From NCBI GenBank assembly GCA_937981955.1, contig CALJNA010000087.1, positions 29,663-93,662 on the forward strand: a DNA stretch of 64,000 nt. The letters run 5' to 3'. The position numbers were made by a program, and so were the translations under genes. This document shows positions 49,305 through 60,514 of the stretch, in pieces (the first letter of the stretch is position 1; each line of letters begins with the position of its first letter). The notes under the pieces were generated by a model. The model did no database searches and was not told where the DNA came from. It saw only the letters and a program-made list of their open reading frames with translations. The DNA comes from an uncultured Granulosicoccaceae bacterium (GTDB lineage: Bacteria > Pseudomonadota > Gammaproteobacteria > Granulosicoccales > Granulosicoccaceae).

Positions 49305-49333
49305 ACTGTTTTAATTCCAGGTAGTTTTTATTT

Positions 49334-51772
49334 CTAAGCAGTTTTATTCATCGCCAGCACATTCTGGCTTTCTATTTCTACAATGGCGCTGCGCAGTTCA
49401 GAAGCGGGCACCGGTTTTGAATAATAGTAACCCTGAATAAGCTCGCATCCCAGGCTCTGGATGTATTCAAGCTGTTCTTCTGTTTCCACACCTTCTGCAA
49501 TAGTTGATAACCCAAGGCTGTTGGCCAGTGCAATAATGCTGGCGGCGATCGACGTTTCATAGTTGCTGTTATTCAGCCGGCTAACGAAAGAACGGTCGAT
49601 TTTCAAAACATCAACAGGCAAATCCTGCAAATAGCTCAGCGAAGAATACCCGGTACCAAAATCATCAATTGCGACTTTAACGCCATTGTCTCTAAGGTGT
49701 TTTAGCTGAGCTACGACGGTTTCCCGGTCGTCCATAATAAAGCTTTCGGTTATTTCAACTTTGAGCTGACTCGAACCAACATTGTACTGGTCAAGTAGCG
49801 CAATAATAGCTGATGACAGATTAGGGTTATGAAATTGCGGCGGTGCTATGTTAACGCCCATATGCAGGTCTGAACTTTCTGATAAAGCACCCGATGCCAA
49901 ACTGGAAATGGCTTCTTCCATGATCCACATGCCAAGCGGCTCAATAAATCCAGATTCTTCCGCAATCGGTATAAATTTGTACGGAGGGACCATGCCTGAC
50001 GAATGGTTCCAGCGCACCAGTGCCTCCACGCCGGTTACTTTGTTTGTTGCCCAGTTAACCTGTGGTTGATACCAAAGTTCGAACTCGTTTCTGGTTAAAG
50101 CACTGAGCAGCTCAGACCGCATTTCATTTTTCTGCCGAATATCGTCAGCATCTTTTTTGTTGAAATGCAAAATCTTGCCACGTCCACTCTGTTTGGCTTG
50201 ATACATGGCAACGTCAGCATGGTTCAGTATTTCAGAAAAACTGATGCCATCTTCAGGATAAAAGCTGATACCAATACTGGCACCGATATTCACACGCAAA
50301 TCGTTTGTGTGTACAGGATCAGCCAATGTATCAACAATTCGTTCGGCCAACTGATCAACGCTTCGATTGCCATCAGATAACCTGACTAATATGGCGAATT
50401 CATCACCTCCCATTCTGGCCAGAAAATCGCCATCTCGAACACAACTTCGCATTCTGGTGGCGCAAATATTCAAGACCCTGTCGCCGACTTCATGCCCGTG
50501 TGAATCATTGATCGTTTTAAATCCGTCAAGATCGCAGAACAGTACCGCATAGTTTGCCTGACTGTTTTTTCTGATTTGCCTGGAGAAATGCTGCTCAAAG
50601 CTGAGCCGGTTAGGTAAGCTTGTCAGGTTGTCATGAAACGCCTGGTGCCTTACTTTTGATAACAGACTGTTTCGTTGCAGTGCAGTAGAAAGTTGACTCG
50701 CTACCGCTTGCAGAGCGTCGGCATCACTTTCGTTAAAATTGCATTTGTTCTCGTGTTTGTTAATCGTGATGGTGCCCCACGGCTTTTCATCGAAGCAAAC
50801 TGGAATACACATTGTGCTGCCAATCTGGTTTCTTCGAAGATACCGGTGTACATCTGGCGATTCTCGAGAATCTTCGACATGACGATCAATTTGGGCTGAT
50901 TGATTATTTTTATAACACCAGTAAATTATACTGTTGTCGTATATTTTTTCCATTTCAGGTTGGTGTGCTTGAACACAGCCGTCTTTTTTAACGTGCACGG
51001 TGTGCATCATCAAACTTCCATCGTACGGTGATTCCTGGTGAACTGAAACACGGTCAATATCAAAAATATTGAACATGTGTTCGCCTACACTGTTAAGAAT
51101 CACATCTCTGTCAGTTGATTGATACAGCTTGTTTCCCAGTTGGCTCAACGATTTGATACGTTGCAGTTCTTTTTCCTGTAACTCGGCCTGCTTTGTGTAG
51201 AAGATCGCGAGAGACGCGATTTTAGCGATTTCTTCCAAAAACGGAATTTGGGACTGTAAATCCTCCTGAACAGAGGAAGTGATGAACGCGACACCCGAGA
51301 TAGTTCCAGAGAACGACAAAGGTATGGCGACGGCCTTTAGCTCTTCAGGGAAGACAACCACTTGATTGTAGTTTTTGTTGTAACTATCCGTATATTGCGA
51401 TTGACCTGTTTCCCACGCCTGCGCTGATAAACCTATTCCGCGACGACGCGTGTTACCCATCAACTGCTGTTCCAACTTGCCGCACGCAGCTACGACTAAC
51501 AGATAGTCTTCTGTTTCGTGCACCATATGAAGATAGGCGCCGTTAGCGTTGGTTAGTTGAACAATCGAATCTGCGATGAATTGCAACAGGTTATCAAGCG
51601 AATCCTGTTTCATCATTTCACGTGCGGTGGTGCCAAGTTCGGCAAGATTTCTTATGTGCTCTTGCAAAGAGGAGTAGTCGGATTGCAAGTGTTCGAGCTG
51701 CTCACGCACTTCCGCCAGTTCATGGTCTGAGTCGTTATGGTGCGCGGACTGATTAAGTGTCGAAGGAGCCAT
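49334..51772 (-). CDS. GAF-GAF-GGDEF-EAL cyclic-di-GMP protein
   Basis: An 812-aa cytoplasmic signalling protein. After a short coiled coil (residues 10-45) come two GAF domains (about 45-190 and 205-355), a GGDEF domain with RMGGDEFAILV and NDSHGHEVGD, and an EAL domain with GVEALVRWNH plus the downstream metal-binding residues in VAIDDFGTGYSSL and DRSFVS. Both catalytic motifs are intact, so it may both make and degrade cyclic di-GMP, with the GAF domains choosing. No membrane segment is visible. Divergent region of about 260 bases precedes mutB. Confidence 0.88.
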   Translation of the reverse strand: MAPSTLNQSAHHNDSDHELAEVREQLEHLQSDYSSLQEHIRNLAELGTTAREMMKQDSLDNLLQFIADSIVQLTNANGAYLHMVHETEDYLLVVAACGKLEQQLMGNTRRRGIGLSAQAWETGQSQYTDSYNKNYNQVVVFPEELKAVAIPLSFSGTISGVAFITSSVQEDLQSQIPFLEEIAKIASLAIFYTKQAELQEKELQRIKSLSQLGNKLYQSTDRDVILNSVGEHMFNIFDIDRVSVHQESPYDGSLMMHTVHVKKDGCVQAHQPEMEKIYDNSIIYWCYKNNQSAQIDRHVEDSRESPDVHRYLRRNQIGSTMCIPVCFDEKPWGTITINKHENKCNFNESDADALQAVASQLSTALQRNSLLSKVRHQAFHDNLTSLPNRLSFEQHFSRQIRKNSQANYAVLFCDLDGFKTINDSHGHEVGDRVLNICATRMRSCVRDGDFLARMGGDEFAILVRLSDGNRSVDQLAERIVDTLADPVHTNDLRVNIGASIGISFYPEDGISFSEILNHADVAMYQAKQSGRGKILHFNKKDADDIRQKNEMRSELLSALTRNEFELWYQPQVNWATNKVTGVEALVRWNHSSGMVPPYKFIPIAEESGFIEPLGMWIMEEAISSLASGALSESSDLHMGVNIAPPQFHNPNLSSAIIALLDQYNVGSSQLKVEITESFIMDDRETVVAQLKHLRDNGVKVAIDDFGTGYSSLSYLQDLPVDVLKIDRSFVSRLNNSNYETSIAASIIALANSLGLSTIAEGVETEEQLEYIQSLGCELIQGYYYSKPVPASELRSAIVEIESQNVLAMNKTA

Positions 51773-52033
51773 AAGTCACTACTTTGCGTTAACGCCTAAA
51801 CCGTTGTTACGGAGCTCCTTGTTCACTAAACGTTCCGGATTAGGATAAATGGCTAACGGCTTTAATCGCTAATTTTTCAACAGATATGTTTTGAATTCAC
51901 GATTATTCTTGTCATTGTGTGGGTTGTTTCAAAAACCCGGCAGGAACATGATCGGAATTGCCTTTAACAGGTTACATGAGGATCGTTCTTGGTTCATAGC
52001 CTTCAGTCGTGATAACGATCAGCGGCCACTGGT

Positions 52034-54175
52034 TCAGGCTGTTTTATCCAGTAGTGAGTCGATCAGGTCGTCAGCGGCGTCAAGTACGACGGTGCCGGGT
52101 GGGAAAACAGCCGAAGCACCTGAAGCCAGCAGAGCTTTAACATCTTCGGGAGGAATAACACCACCAACAACGATCAGAATGTCTTCGCGGCCTCGTTCTT
52201 TTAATGCGGCTCTTAGTTGCGGCACCATGCTGAGGTGCCCGGCGGCTAAAGAGCTTGCGCCTATAATGTGCACATCTCGTTCAATAGCTTCTGCCGCAAC
52301 TTCCTCCGGTGTTTGAAACAGCGCACCGATATCCACTTTAAAACCAAGATCGGCAAATGCAGAAGCAATAACTTTCTGACCTCTGTCATGTCCATCCTGA
52401 CCCATTTTAGCAAGTAGTACTCGCGGTTTTTTTCCCATGCGTTCGACATAGGTTTCAATTTTATTTTGCACATCAGGCACGCCGTGATGATTGCCCATGG
52501 CTTCTTTGTACACACCTGATATGGATTGAATTTCGGCTACGTGCCGGCCAAAGCTCTGCTCCAAAGCAGCCGAGATTTCACCGACGGTTGCACGTGCTCG
52601 AGCGGCATTGACGGCAAGCTCGAGTAAATTGCCGGATTGACCACGTGCCGCATCAGCGAGTGCCTGAATCGCTGTTGCATGATCTTTTTCGTTTCTCGAC
52701 CCTCGCAGCTGAGCAAGTTTTGCGATTTGTTGTTCAAGCACGGCACCGTTGTCTACTTTGAGTACATCGACATCATCTTCTTTATCGAGCTGGTATCGGT
52801 TAACACCAATAACTGATTGTGCTCCAGAATCGATTCTTGCTTGCGTTTTCGCAGCGGCCTCTTCAATACGTAATTTCGGAATTCCCGCTTCGATGGCCTT
52901 TGCCATGCCGCCACTGGCTTCTACTTCAGCGATATGTTGCCATGCTTTGTTTGCCAGTTCCCGTGTCAGGGTTTCCATGAAGTAACTGCCACCCCATAAA
53001 TCCACGGTATGACATATGCCTGCTTCGTGTTGCAGAAAAAGTTGTGTGTTACGCGCGATGGCTGCAGAGAAATCAGTGGGCAGTGCCAGTGCTTCATCGA
53101 AAGCATTTGTGTGCAAAGACTGTGTGTGTCCGTTTGCGGCTGACATAGCCTCGATGCAGGTTCTGGTGACGTTGTTGTACACATCCTGGGCGGTCAAACT
53201 CCAACCGGACGTTTGACAGTGCGTACGCAAGCTCATTGATCGCGGATTCTCCGGATTAAACTGTTTAACCAGCGTGGCCCAGAGCAGTCGAGCAGCGCGA
53301 AGCTTTGCCACTTCCATGTAATGGTTCATGCCAATGGCCCAGAAAAAAGACAGTCTTGGTGCGAAGGCATCTACCGGCATACCCGCAGCAATACCAGTTC
53401 GCAAGTACTCGACGCCATCGGCCAGCGTGTAAGCTAATTCGAGATCGGCTGTCGCACCGGCTTCCTGCATGTGATAGCCGGAAATGCTAATGCTGTTGTA
53501 CAACGGCATATGTTTTGAGGTGTACTCAAAAATATCAGCGATAATGCGCATGGATGGAGCAGGTGGATAAATATAGGTGTTACGCACCATAAACTCTTTG
53601 AGAATATCGTTTTGTATGGTGCCGCTGAGTTTCTCTTTGGGTACGCCCTGTTCTTCGGCCGCCACAATGTATAACGCAAGGATCGGTAAGACCGCACCAT
53701 TCATGGTCATCGATACACTCATTTTATCCAGCGGGATACCGTCGAATAGAGTTTGCATATCGAGGATAGAATCGATGGCAACACCTGCCATGCCCACATC
53801 CCCGGGGACCCGTGGATGGTCAGAGTCGTAACCCCGATGCGTTGGAAGATCAAACGCTACCGATAATCCCTTTTGTCCGGCTGCCAAATTGCGTCGATAA
53901 AATGCGTTGCTATCTTCTGCAGTAGAAAATCCGGCGTATTGTCTGATGGTCCATGGCTTTGTCACGTACATTGTCGGGTAGGGACCACGTGTAAACGGAG
54001 CCAGTCCGGGAAAGCTGTCGGTAAAGCCTGCGTCAGTCAGATCACCTTCGTTGTAATGCCGCTTTATTTGAATAGACTCCGGCGTCAATATGGATGGGTT
54101 TGGGTGCTTTGCAGATGAGCCGGTAGTTTGTAGTACAGGTGCGTCAACGCCATTAAATCGAAATTGTGCGGCCAT
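52034..54175 (-). CDS. mutB: Methylmalonyl-CoA mutase, large (catalytic) subunit
   Basis: Cobalamin-dependent interconversion of methylmalonyl-CoA and succinyl-CoA. The 713-aa protein has the substrate-binding TIM barrel ([38 protein letters not shown]) and a C-terminal B12-binding domain with the base-off motif [14 protein letters not shown] (D-x-H-x2-G) near residue 605 and GSSLAAGH and GGVIPPED loops. It follows the small subunit by 2 bases. No epimerase or MeaB chaperone is in the window. Confidence 0.96.
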   Translation of the reverse strand: MAAQFRFNGVDAPVLQTTGSSAKHPNPSILTPESIQIKRHYNEGDLTDAGFTDSFPGLAPFTRGPYPTMYVTKPWTIRQYAGFSTAEDSNAFYRRNLAAGQKGLSVAFDLPTHRGYDSDHPRVPGDVGMAGVAIDSILDMQTLFDGIPLDKMSVSMTMNGAVLPILALYIVAAEEQGVPKEKLSGTIQNDILKEFMVRNTYIYPPAPSMRIIADIFEYTSKHMPLYNSISISGYHMQEAGATADLELAYTLADGVEYLRTGIAAGMPVDAFAPRLSFFWAIGMNHYMEVAKLRAARLLWATLVKQFNPENPRSMSLRTHCQTSGWSLTAQDVYNNVTRTCIEAMSAANGHTQSLHTNAFDEALALPTDFSAAIARNTQLFLQHEAGICHTVDLWGGSYFMETLTRELANKAWQHIAEVEASGGMAKAIEAGIPKLRIEEAAAKTQARIDSGAQSVIGVNRYQLDKEDDVDVLKVDNGAVLEQQIAKLAQLRGSRNEKDHATAIQALADAARGQSGNLLELAVNAARARATVGEISAALEQSFGRHVAEIQSISGVYKEAMGNHHGVPDVQNKIETYVERMGKKPRVLLAKMGQDGHDRGQKVIASAFADLGFKVDIGALFQTPEEVAAEAIERDVHIIGASSLAAGHLSMVPQLRAALKERGREDILIVVGGVIPPEDVKALLASGASAVFPPGTVVLDAADDLIDSLLDKTA

Positions 54176-54177
54176 GG

Positions 54178-55647
54178 TTAGTCCTCAAATTCCACTGCGT
54201 CTCGGATGGGAGATACTGATTTTACGCTAACAGCCCAGTGAGCTCGTTCGCTTCGGTGTGTCGTCTGCTGTTGGTCCTGCGGTGCTTTATTTGTTGCAAG
54301 CTGCGTTGACGATGACGCGCTTTTCGCACCCTGAAACTGGTTAACACCAACCATGATGTCTTGATTTTCCTGTAATCGCTTTACGCGTTTTTTTCGTGCG
54401 GCAGCAATATCGGCTTGCCATTGTCCAGTGGTTAGTGCATTGACCAATCCGCCTTCGCGTTCGAGAGACTGTAAAGCGTGCCAGCTGGTGTCGATTAGAT
54501 TTTGTGTCAGTGTTTCAATGGCATAAGATCCGGCTGTCGGGTCGTGCACGAAATTCACAGCAGATTCTTCGCTTAGCATAATCGGTAAATTTCTAGCGAC
54601 TCTGGCTGAGAGTGCAGGTTGCCCATCGATGTATTGATGATCAACCAGATTGTGTGGATGCACCACGATACTTTGAGCTCCGCCCATAGCAGCAGAGGTT
54701 GCTGCACTGACATTGCGCAGATGGTTAACCCACGGAGACAGTCGGGATTGCATTCGTCTGGATGTTTCGGCTACAACGCGACACGACACATTGGTAATGC
54801 CCATTTGTTCTGCGACATGCAACCAAAGCTGTCTGAGGGCTCTCAGTTTGACAATGTTGGCCACGGTATCGGCATCACACGCTACCTGAAACACAATTGT
54901 TTTTGCGGCGGCTTCTGTATCAAGACCAGCCTCAAGCAAGGTTTGCAAGTATTGTGTACCCGTTGCAACGATGGACACCAGCTCTTGTTCGATGGTGGCA
55001 CCGGCGTTGTGATAACACGTACCATTCACACACACGCTTGTGGCCAAAGGCATGGATATATGTTGTTCCAGAGCCATCGCAGACATGTTCTCGAGCAAGC
55101 TATTCAGTTCGACTGGTAATCGACCGGCATGCGCCAAAGAGCCAATTGGATCAGCATTGAAAGCAGCTCGAACTTTGTCAGCAGATACCCCCTGACTGGA
55201 ATAGATTGACTCAAGCTGACGACATGTAGAGCTAAACTCGCTGCCGGCAAACACACTTACTGTAATCAATTCAAGTTGAACATTGGAAAGTACATCCGCC
55301 AGTTCTGTTTTGCTTACCTGCGCTTTTTGTTCAGCACAATCAACCTGAATTTGAAGAGAGTCCACACCGCCTTGCAAGCCTTCCAGTGCATTGGCATTTT
55401 GTGTTGTTGCGGTTTCACCGATGACAGCCAGCCGATTATCCCAGCGTTGCATTGGCTCAACGGGTAAGGATGCGTCTGCCTTTGGGCGTTGTGTATACAA
55501 CGGCTCGATAATCTGGCCACTGGCGGTAACGTGGGTAAGCTCAGAGATTGATTTGCCCGATAAACTTTTCTGTGCAATACGCTCCCAATCCTGCACAGTG
55601 AATGTGTCAAAGCTAATGTGATCGAAATTTCCTTGATCGTAAGTCAT
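54178..55647 (-). CDS. mutA: Methylmalonyl-CoA mutase, small subunit
   Basis: A 489-aa paralogue of the catalytic subunit that lacks the B12 domain: it ends shortly after the barrel ([24 protein letters not shown]). The barrel-like motifs are degenerate ([38 protein letters not shown]). This is the non-catalytic partner of heterodimeric mutases. It is upstream of and almost fused to mutB. The pathway is the propionyl-CoA to succinyl-CoA step or the reverse. Confidence 0.9.
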   Translation of the reverse strand: MTYDQGNFDHISFDTFTVQDWERIAQKSLSGKSISELTHVTASGQIIEPLYTQRPKADASLPVEPMQRWDNRLAVIGETATTQNANALEGLQGGVDSLQIQVDCAEQKAQVSKTELADVLSNVQLELITVSVFAGSEFSSTCRQLESIYSSQGVSADKVRAAFNADPIGSLAHAGRLPVELNSLLENMSAMALEQHISMPLATSVCVNGTCYHNAGATIEQELVSIVATGTQYLQTLLEAGLDTEAAAKTIVFQVACDADTVANIVKLRALRQLWLHVAEQMGITNVSCRVVAETSRRMQSRLSPWVNHLRNVSAATSAAMGGAQSIVVHPHNLVDHQYIDGQPALSARVARNLPIMLSEESAVNFVHDPTAGSYAIETLTQNLIDTSWHALQSLEREGGLVNALTTGQWQADIAAARKKRVKRLQENQDIMVGVNQFQGAKSASSSTQLATNKAPQDQQQTTHRSERAHWAVSVKSVSPIRDAVEFED

Positions 55648-55704
55648 GTCAGAATCAGGCTCGATGAGTTACCAGCGAAAAAGGCATCGCTGCGTGTAAT
55701 ACGA

Positions 55705-56970
55705 TTATATCAAAGGGCGCGAGCGTCTCAGTTCTCGCACGATAAACCTGCCAGGATGCACAAGGTCAGACCAGGTTGAAACGTCAGTTTGCTCCCCTTC
55801 AGCGTCGGTTTGTTGCCCGCCAGAGCAAATAATTTGTGCAAGAAGCCTGGCACAGAACGGTGCGCTAACAATGCCCCTAGAGCCAAATCCACCAATAACA
55901 TACAGCCCATTCCGGTAGCGGGCAGTGGGAAAGCGCGTCGCTGGCAAGCCATTTCTGATCAGCTCGTAGTCGAGACGATAGGCGCCGAAGTCCGGTACTG
56001 GACCCACCACTGGCAGCCGATCGGGAGTCGTTGCCCGGAGACCACAGAAACCCGAGACTGCTTCAGGTTTGACGGCCAATATTGGTATTAAAGAATAAAG
56101 CCCTTGCAGATTCAGCTGATGGTCTGCGTTCGACAGCTTTGTGTTGTGGTTGCCTCGGTGAAAAGTAGCTCCAACGATGAGACTTGATTTTTGTGGAATC
56201 ACATAGTGCTTGCCTGTTACAACGGTTCTCAATGTGCCGCTTGAGCTTTGCCTTTGGTGTGCTTCATCGGTTGATACAGCTGCAAATTCAAAACAACTGG
56301 TCTGGCCTCGAGCTGCAGTGATTGGCAGGTTCTGCGTTGGTTCGAACTGGTTGAGTTGTTCACCGTTCGCAAAGATCAGGGTTTTACATTTGAGTGATCG
56401 CGCGCCATGGTTGATGTTCAAATGCCATTTTGATTGCTTTTGCACAATGCCGGTAACCGGTGTGTTCAACATTAATGTTATGTTCGGGTGCTGAATCAGA
56501 TTTGCGCACAAGGCCTGCGGATTCAGAAAGCCGGCTTTTCCAAAAAAAATTGCTTGACTGTCAATTGGCAAGCCAGCGATTCGACTGGTTTCGTGCGGAC
56601 TGCATACATCGTATATTGGATTGTCTGGATAACTTTGTTCAGTCAGTTGCAAAACACCGCAAGGATTAAATTCAGCAAGCCTGGCTAATGCAGGACTTTG
56701 TGCAAAGCAATCAAGCAGGTATTGAAACGCAGCTGCATAAAAGGCGTTGGTGGTGCTGGGTGTTCGTGTGACAAACGGCTTGACAATACCCGTATGATTT
56801 GCCGATGCGCCCGTGGCAATCTGTTCGCCGGCATCAACAAGCGTGACCTTGATATTTCGTCGCGCCAGTTCTCTTGCGGTATGGCATCCGGCAAGACCAG
56901 CACCGACAACAATGACAGAACCTACTTCGCCTGTATTGTCCGGTAACGTGAACCATGGGGCGATAGACAT
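55705..56970 (-). CDS. mnmC: Stand-alone MnmC oxidase domain (FAD-dependent tRNA wobble-uridine modification)
   Basis: A 421-aa DAO-family FAD protein resembling the C-terminal half of MnmC, which removes the carboxymethyl group from cmnm5(s2)U34 in tRNA. The FAD motif is VIVVGAGLAGCHTARELARR, with GASANHTGIVKP near residue 55, GLRATTPDRLPVVGPVPD near 310, the GGFGSRGIVSAPFCARLLA site near 365, and the typical end HPGRFIVRELRRSRP. The methyltransferase half of E. coli MnmC is absent here, so it is a single-domain form. It lies 57 bases upstream of mutA on the same strand. Confidence 0.75.
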   Translation of the reverse strand: MSIAPWFTLPDNTGEVGSVIVVGAGLAGCHTARELARRNIKVTLVDAGEQIATGASANHTGIVKPFVTRTPSTTNAFYAAAFQYLLDCFAQSPALARLAEFNPCGVLQLTEQSYPDNPIYDVCSPHETSRIAGLPIDSQAIFFGKAGFLNPQALCANLIQHPNITLMLNTPVTGIVQKQSKWHLNINHGARSLKCKTLIFANGEQLNQFEPTQNLPITAARGQTSCFEFAAVSTDEAHQRQSSSGTLRTVVTGKHYVIPQKSSLIVGATFHRGNHNTKLSNADHQLNLQGLYSLIPILAVKPEAVSGFCGLRATTPDRLPVVGPVPDFGAYRLDYELIRNGLPATRFPTARYRNGLYVIGGFGSRGIVSAPFCARLLAQIICSGGQQTDAEGEQTDVSTWSDLVHPGRFIVRELRRSRPLI

Positions 56971-56994
56971 AACCGGCGCTGTTAACTGTTGTGT

Positions 56995-58203
56995 CTATAG
57001 TGTGTAATTCGACTCAACGTATTTTTGCACAATGCCTTGAAACTCTTCGGCTATCTGATCACCCTTGAGCGTGACCGATTTTTCCCCGTCAATATAAACC
57101 GGTGCAATCGGTCTTTCACCAGTACCGGGCAGGCTGATACCGATGTTGGCGTGCTTGCTTTCACCCGGTCCGTTAACCACACAACCCATAACCGCCACTG
57201 ACATATCCTCAACACCCGGGTGCTTCGCTTTCCAGTCCGGCATGCTGTCACGCAGATAGGTTTGAATGCGATCCGCCAACTCCTGAAAGTAGGTGCTGCT
57301 GGTTCTGCCGCAGCCGGGACAGGCAGTTACCATCGGTGTGAATGAGCGCAGACCCATGGTTTGCAAAATTTCCTGGCCAACTATAACTTCGCGTGTACGA
57401 TCACCATTAGGTTCAGGGGTTAGGGAGATGCGAATGGTATCGCCAATACCTTGCTGCAGTAATACCGACAGGGCGGCTGTGGAAGCAACAATACCTTTGG
57501 AACCCATGCCGGCTTCGGTCAGGCCAAGATGCAAACAATAATCTGAACGTGAAGCCAGGGTTTCGTATACCTGCACTAAATCCTGCACACGACTCATTTT
57601 GCACGAGATGATAATTTTATCTTTGCCCAGCCCAAGTTCCTGAGCACGATCGGCGCTCTCCAGCGCCGATGTAATTACTGCTTCGCGGTTGATCGAGTCG
57701 AGCGGTTTCGGGTTAGCCGCCGCCGCGTTCTCGTCGAGCATACGGGCGAGCAAATCCTGATCAAGACTGCCCCAATTAGCACCAATGCGCACTGGTTTAT
57801 CGTTTTTCACTGCAATTTCGATCATTTGCGCGAACTGCTCATCGCGCTTGCTGCCGCGCCCCACGTTACCCGGGTTGATCCGATATTTAGCCAGTACTTC
57901 GGCGCATTCGGGGACTGATGAGAGCAATTTATGTCCGTTAAAGTGAAAATCTCCGACCAATGGGATAGTCAAGCCCATTTTTAGCAGCCGCTCATGAATC
58001 TCCGGTACGGCTTGTGCTGCAGCAACCGTATTAACCGTGATTCTGACCAGTTCCGAGCCGGCTTTTGCAAGGTCTGCCACCTGAGCGGCAGTGCGAATGA
58101 CGTCTTCAGTATCGGTATTCGTCATCGACTGGACTACAATGGGCGCAGCGCCACCAATGTGTACCGGACCAACCTTTACCATTTGTGTTTGTCTGCGGGG
58201 CAT
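56995..58203 (-). CDS. ispG: (E)-4-hydroxy-3-methylbut-2-enyl-diphosphate synthase
   Basis: Iron-sulfur enzyme of the MEP isoprenoid pathway, 402 aa. It opens [16 protein letters not shown] and has [13 protein letters not shown], the [17 protein letters not shown] segment, and the C-terminal cluster region [11 protein letters not shown] with a further Cys in [18 protein letters not shown]. Motif order and length are standard. It is divergent from hrcA across about 100 bases. Confidence 0.96.
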   Translation of the reverse strand: MPRRQTQMVKVGPVHIGGAAPIVVQSMTNTDTEDVIRTAAQVADLAKAGSELVRITVNTVAAAQAVPEIHERLLKMGLTIPLVGDFHFNGHKLLSSVPECAEVLAKYRINPGNVGRGSKRDEQFAQMIEIAVKNDKPVRIGANWGSLDQDLLARMLDENAAAANPKPLDSINREAVITSALESADRAQELGLGKDKIIISCKMSRVQDLVQVYETLASRSDYCLHLGLTEAGMGSKGIVASTAALSVLLQQGIGDTIRISLTPEPNGDRTREVIVGQEILQTMGLRSFTPMVTACPGCGRTSSTYFQELADRIQTYLRDSMPDWKAKHPGVEDMSVAVMGCVVNGPGESKHANIGISLPGTGERPIAPVYIDGEKSVTLKGDQIAEEFQGIVQKYVESNYTL

Positions 58204-58231
58204 ATTGTGAACTGGAATGGTTGAATAAACT

Positions 58232-58248
58232 AACTAGGAACCCTAGTT
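58232..58248. promoter_or_regulatory. Inverted repeat AACTAGG-AAC-CCTAGTT between ispG and hrcA
   Basis: A perfect 7-bp inverted repeat (58232-58238 and 58242-58248) with a 3-base spacer sits in the divergent region. It is not the CIRCE sequence that HrcA normally binds. A different operator is possible, as is a hairpin in either leader. Confidence 0.35.
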
Positions 58249-58305
58249 TATCGTTATATTGAGCGATCTGCCGGGCCTGTATAGAATCGGACCGAAAAAC
58301 GTGCC

Positions 58306-59367
58306 ATGACATCTAAAATGGACATCGAATTCAGTGAACGGGAACAGCATATTCTGAAGCTGTTGGTCGATCACTATATTGCCGAAGGGCAGCCTGTCGG
58401 TTCGCGTACGTTGTCGCGTATGCCCGGTATTGATATTTCTGCAGCATCGGTTAGAAATGTCATGGGTGATCTTGAACAAATGGGTTTGCTCAAATCGCCG
58501 CACACATCAGCCGGACGTATTCCGACATCCAAAGCCTGGCGAGTTTTCGTAGACACCATGCTTGAGGTCCGGCAACTCGATGATAAAACCATCAGCGAGT
58601 TTCGCACCGCACTGGACCCGTCGCTCAGCGAACAAAACCTGGTTAAAACCGCATCGAGCTATTTATCAGGCTTTACGCGCATGGCGGGCATGGTAACTGT
58701 GCCCAAACATGAAGGCAAAGCCATACAACAAGTCGAATTTCTACCCTTGTCCGATCGGCGCATTCTTGCCATTCTGATCATGAACGACAACGAAGTGCAA
58801 AACCGTATTATTCGCGTCGATCGTGATTACCGAAAAGATGAGCTTGAGGCTTTTTCACGACAGCTCAACGCAGAATACCTTGGTAAATCGCTGCAAGAGG
58901 TGCGTGACTCATTGCGCGAAGATCTGCAGAACAGTCGCGATGCGATGAGCAAATCGATGCAGTTCATGATCGACATAGCCGGTGAAGTATTCGTAGACTC
59001 TGGTCATGAACAGGATGACAACGACAATATGATTGTTGCCGGTGAAACCAATTTAATGCGCCATGCCGATTTGAGCAACATGGAAACGCTCAAAGAGTTG
59101 TTTGATGCATTCCACAGCAAACGGGATATTTACCATTTGCTGGAACAATGCCTTTCAGCCGACGGTGTGCAAATATTTATCGGCCGCGAATCCGGCTATG
59201 ATGCGTTAGGCGAGTGCTCGCTGGTCACAGCCCCATACGAGACTGATGGTAAAGTATTGGGGGTGTTGGGCGTTGTCGGCCCGAAACGCATGGCTTACGA
59301 TCAGGTTATTCCGGTTGTTGATATTGCTTCAAAATTATTAAGTGCGGCCTTGAACTCTCGCACGTAA
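58306..59367 (+). CDS. hrcA: Heat-inducible transcription repressor HrcA
   Basis: A 353-aa repressor of chaperone genes. The N-terminal winged helix has EREQHILKLLVDHYIAEGQ and SRTLSRMPGIDISAASVRNV, then LKSPHTSAGRIPTSKAWRVF, all characteristic. The C-terminal region includes SKLLSAALNSRT. The start at 58306 (MTSKMDIEF) is used; 58318 is an alternative. It is the first gene of the hrcA-grpE-dnaK-dnaJ locus. No CIRCE element is visible in front of any of the four genes. Confidence 0.93.
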   Translation: MTSKMDIEFSEREQHILKLLVDHYIAEGQPVGSRTLSRMPGIDISAASVRNVMGDLEQMGLLKSPHTSAGRIPTSKAWRVFVDTMLEVRQLDDKTISEFRTALDPSLSEQNLVKTASSYLSGFTRMAGMVTVPKHEGKAIQQVEFLPLSDRRILAILIMNDNEVQNRIIRVDRDYRKDELEAFSRQLNAEYLGKSLQEVRDSLREDLQNSRDAMSKSMQFMIDIAGEVFVDSGHEQDDNDNMIVAGETNLMRHADLSNMETLKELFDAFHSKRDIYHLLEQCLSADGVQIFIGRESGYDALGECSLVTAPYETDGKVLGVLGVVGPKRMAYDQVIPVVDIASKLLSAALNSRT

Positions 59368-59449
59368 CCCTTATCATTGCCCTCAATTATTACGCGACAA
59401 CATTGCAAGCTACGTCAGTACGCTGCGATTGCCTCACTCTGGAGAACAC

Positions 59450-60274
59450 ATGACGCCTGAAGATGACGTCAGTAAAAACACTGAAAAAGACCGTGCCGAA
59501 GGTCCGGTCGATACCGCTGCTGCTGCCGAGCAAGAAACCGATAAAGCCCTTGATGAGGCTGTAGAAAAGGTTGTTGATGCTACAAACGAAGAGGTTGAGG
59601 AGGGCATGAGTGACTCCCCGGCAGAAGCCGCAGGATCACAATCTGATTCTGCTGAAGAGGACGATATTGACCGGGCAGCCAGTGCGCAAACCCAGGCTGA
59701 AGCAGCTATCGCCAAAGCCATGGCCGGAAACGACGATCCACTAGGGTTTGGTGATCAGCGCATGGAGGGCGAAGACCCAGCCGGTGAGGGTATTGAAGTT
59801 GGTGACGAGCTGGCCGTACTTCGTGCTCAGCTGGAAGAATCTGAAGCCAAGGTCTCAAATCAGGCCGATCAACTACTTCGGGTACAGGCTGAAATGGAGA
59901 ATCAGCGCAAGCGCGCGCAGAATGATGTAACAAAAGCGCATAAATTCGCACTGGAAAAAATCGCACTTGATCTGTTACCGGTAAAGGACAGTCTGGAAAT
60001 GGGCCTGCAGGCGGCCACGGCCGAGGATGCTGAGCCAACCAAGATTATCGAAGGGTCAGAGCTTACTCTGAAAATGTTAGCCCAAGCTCTTGAAAAATAT
60101 AATATTGTTGAAATAAATCCGCTGGATGAAAAATTCGACCCGGAATTTCATCAGGCGATGTCAATGCAGCCCGTCGAGGGCAAAGAACCAAATACGGTAG
60201 CCAGCGTTTTGCAGAAAGGTTACACGCTAAACGATCGGTTAATCAGGCCGGCGCTGGTGATGGTGGCCAAATAG
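59450..60274 (+). CDS. grpE: GrpE nucleotide exchange factor
   Basis: Nucleotide exchange factor of DnaK, 274 aa, longer than usual because of an acidic low-complexity N terminus of about 115 residues (EEVEEGMSDSPAEAAGSQSD). The GrpE core is clear: a long coiled coil LLRVQAEMENQRKRAQND, then DLLPVKDSLEMGL and the C-terminal beta domain DEKFDPEFHQAMSMQPVEG with LQKGYTLNDRLIRPALVMVA. The ATG at 59450 has GGAG 8 bases upstream; the earlier TTG was rejected. Confidence 0.94.
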   Translation: MTPEDDVSKNTEKDRAEGPVDTAAAAEQETDKALDEAVEKVVDATNEEVEEGMSDSPAEAAGSQSDSAEEDDIDRAASAQTQAEAAIAKAMAGNDDPLGFGDQRMEGEDPAGEGIEVGDELAVLRAQLEESEAKVSNQADQLLRVQAEMENQRKRAQNDVTKAHKFALEKIALDLLPVKDSLEMGLQAATAEDAEPTKIIEGSELTLKMLAQALEKYNIVEINPLDEKFDPEFHQAMSMQPVEGKEPNTVASVLQKGYTLNDRLIRPALVMVAK

Positions 60275-60514
60275 CGTTAGAAACAGCTCCAAAATCGCCG
60301 ACAACCCCGAAAACAGGGTGTTTCGGACTATTGGTTGCATTGTTTTGTACCAAGTGGTGAAAAGGCCGATGCAACGGATTGTTTCATGGGGACTAAAAAG
60401 TTCCTCAAACTATTGAATTCGCTGTGGGATGCCACACGTTGACATTCATTACACGAAGATGCCGCTGATTCGGGTCTTCATCAATTTTAAGTTTTTGTAT
60501 AAGGCAGGAAGTTC

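Noticed and set aside
51891..52316. 141-aa plus-strand open frame
   Set aside because: Most of it is antisense to the 3' end of mutB, and its composition follows the mutB codons.
60439..60467. TTGACA promoter before dnaK
   Set aside because: The hexamer is a perfect -35 match, but no acceptable -10 lies 16-18 bases downstream, so it is not listed as a promoter.
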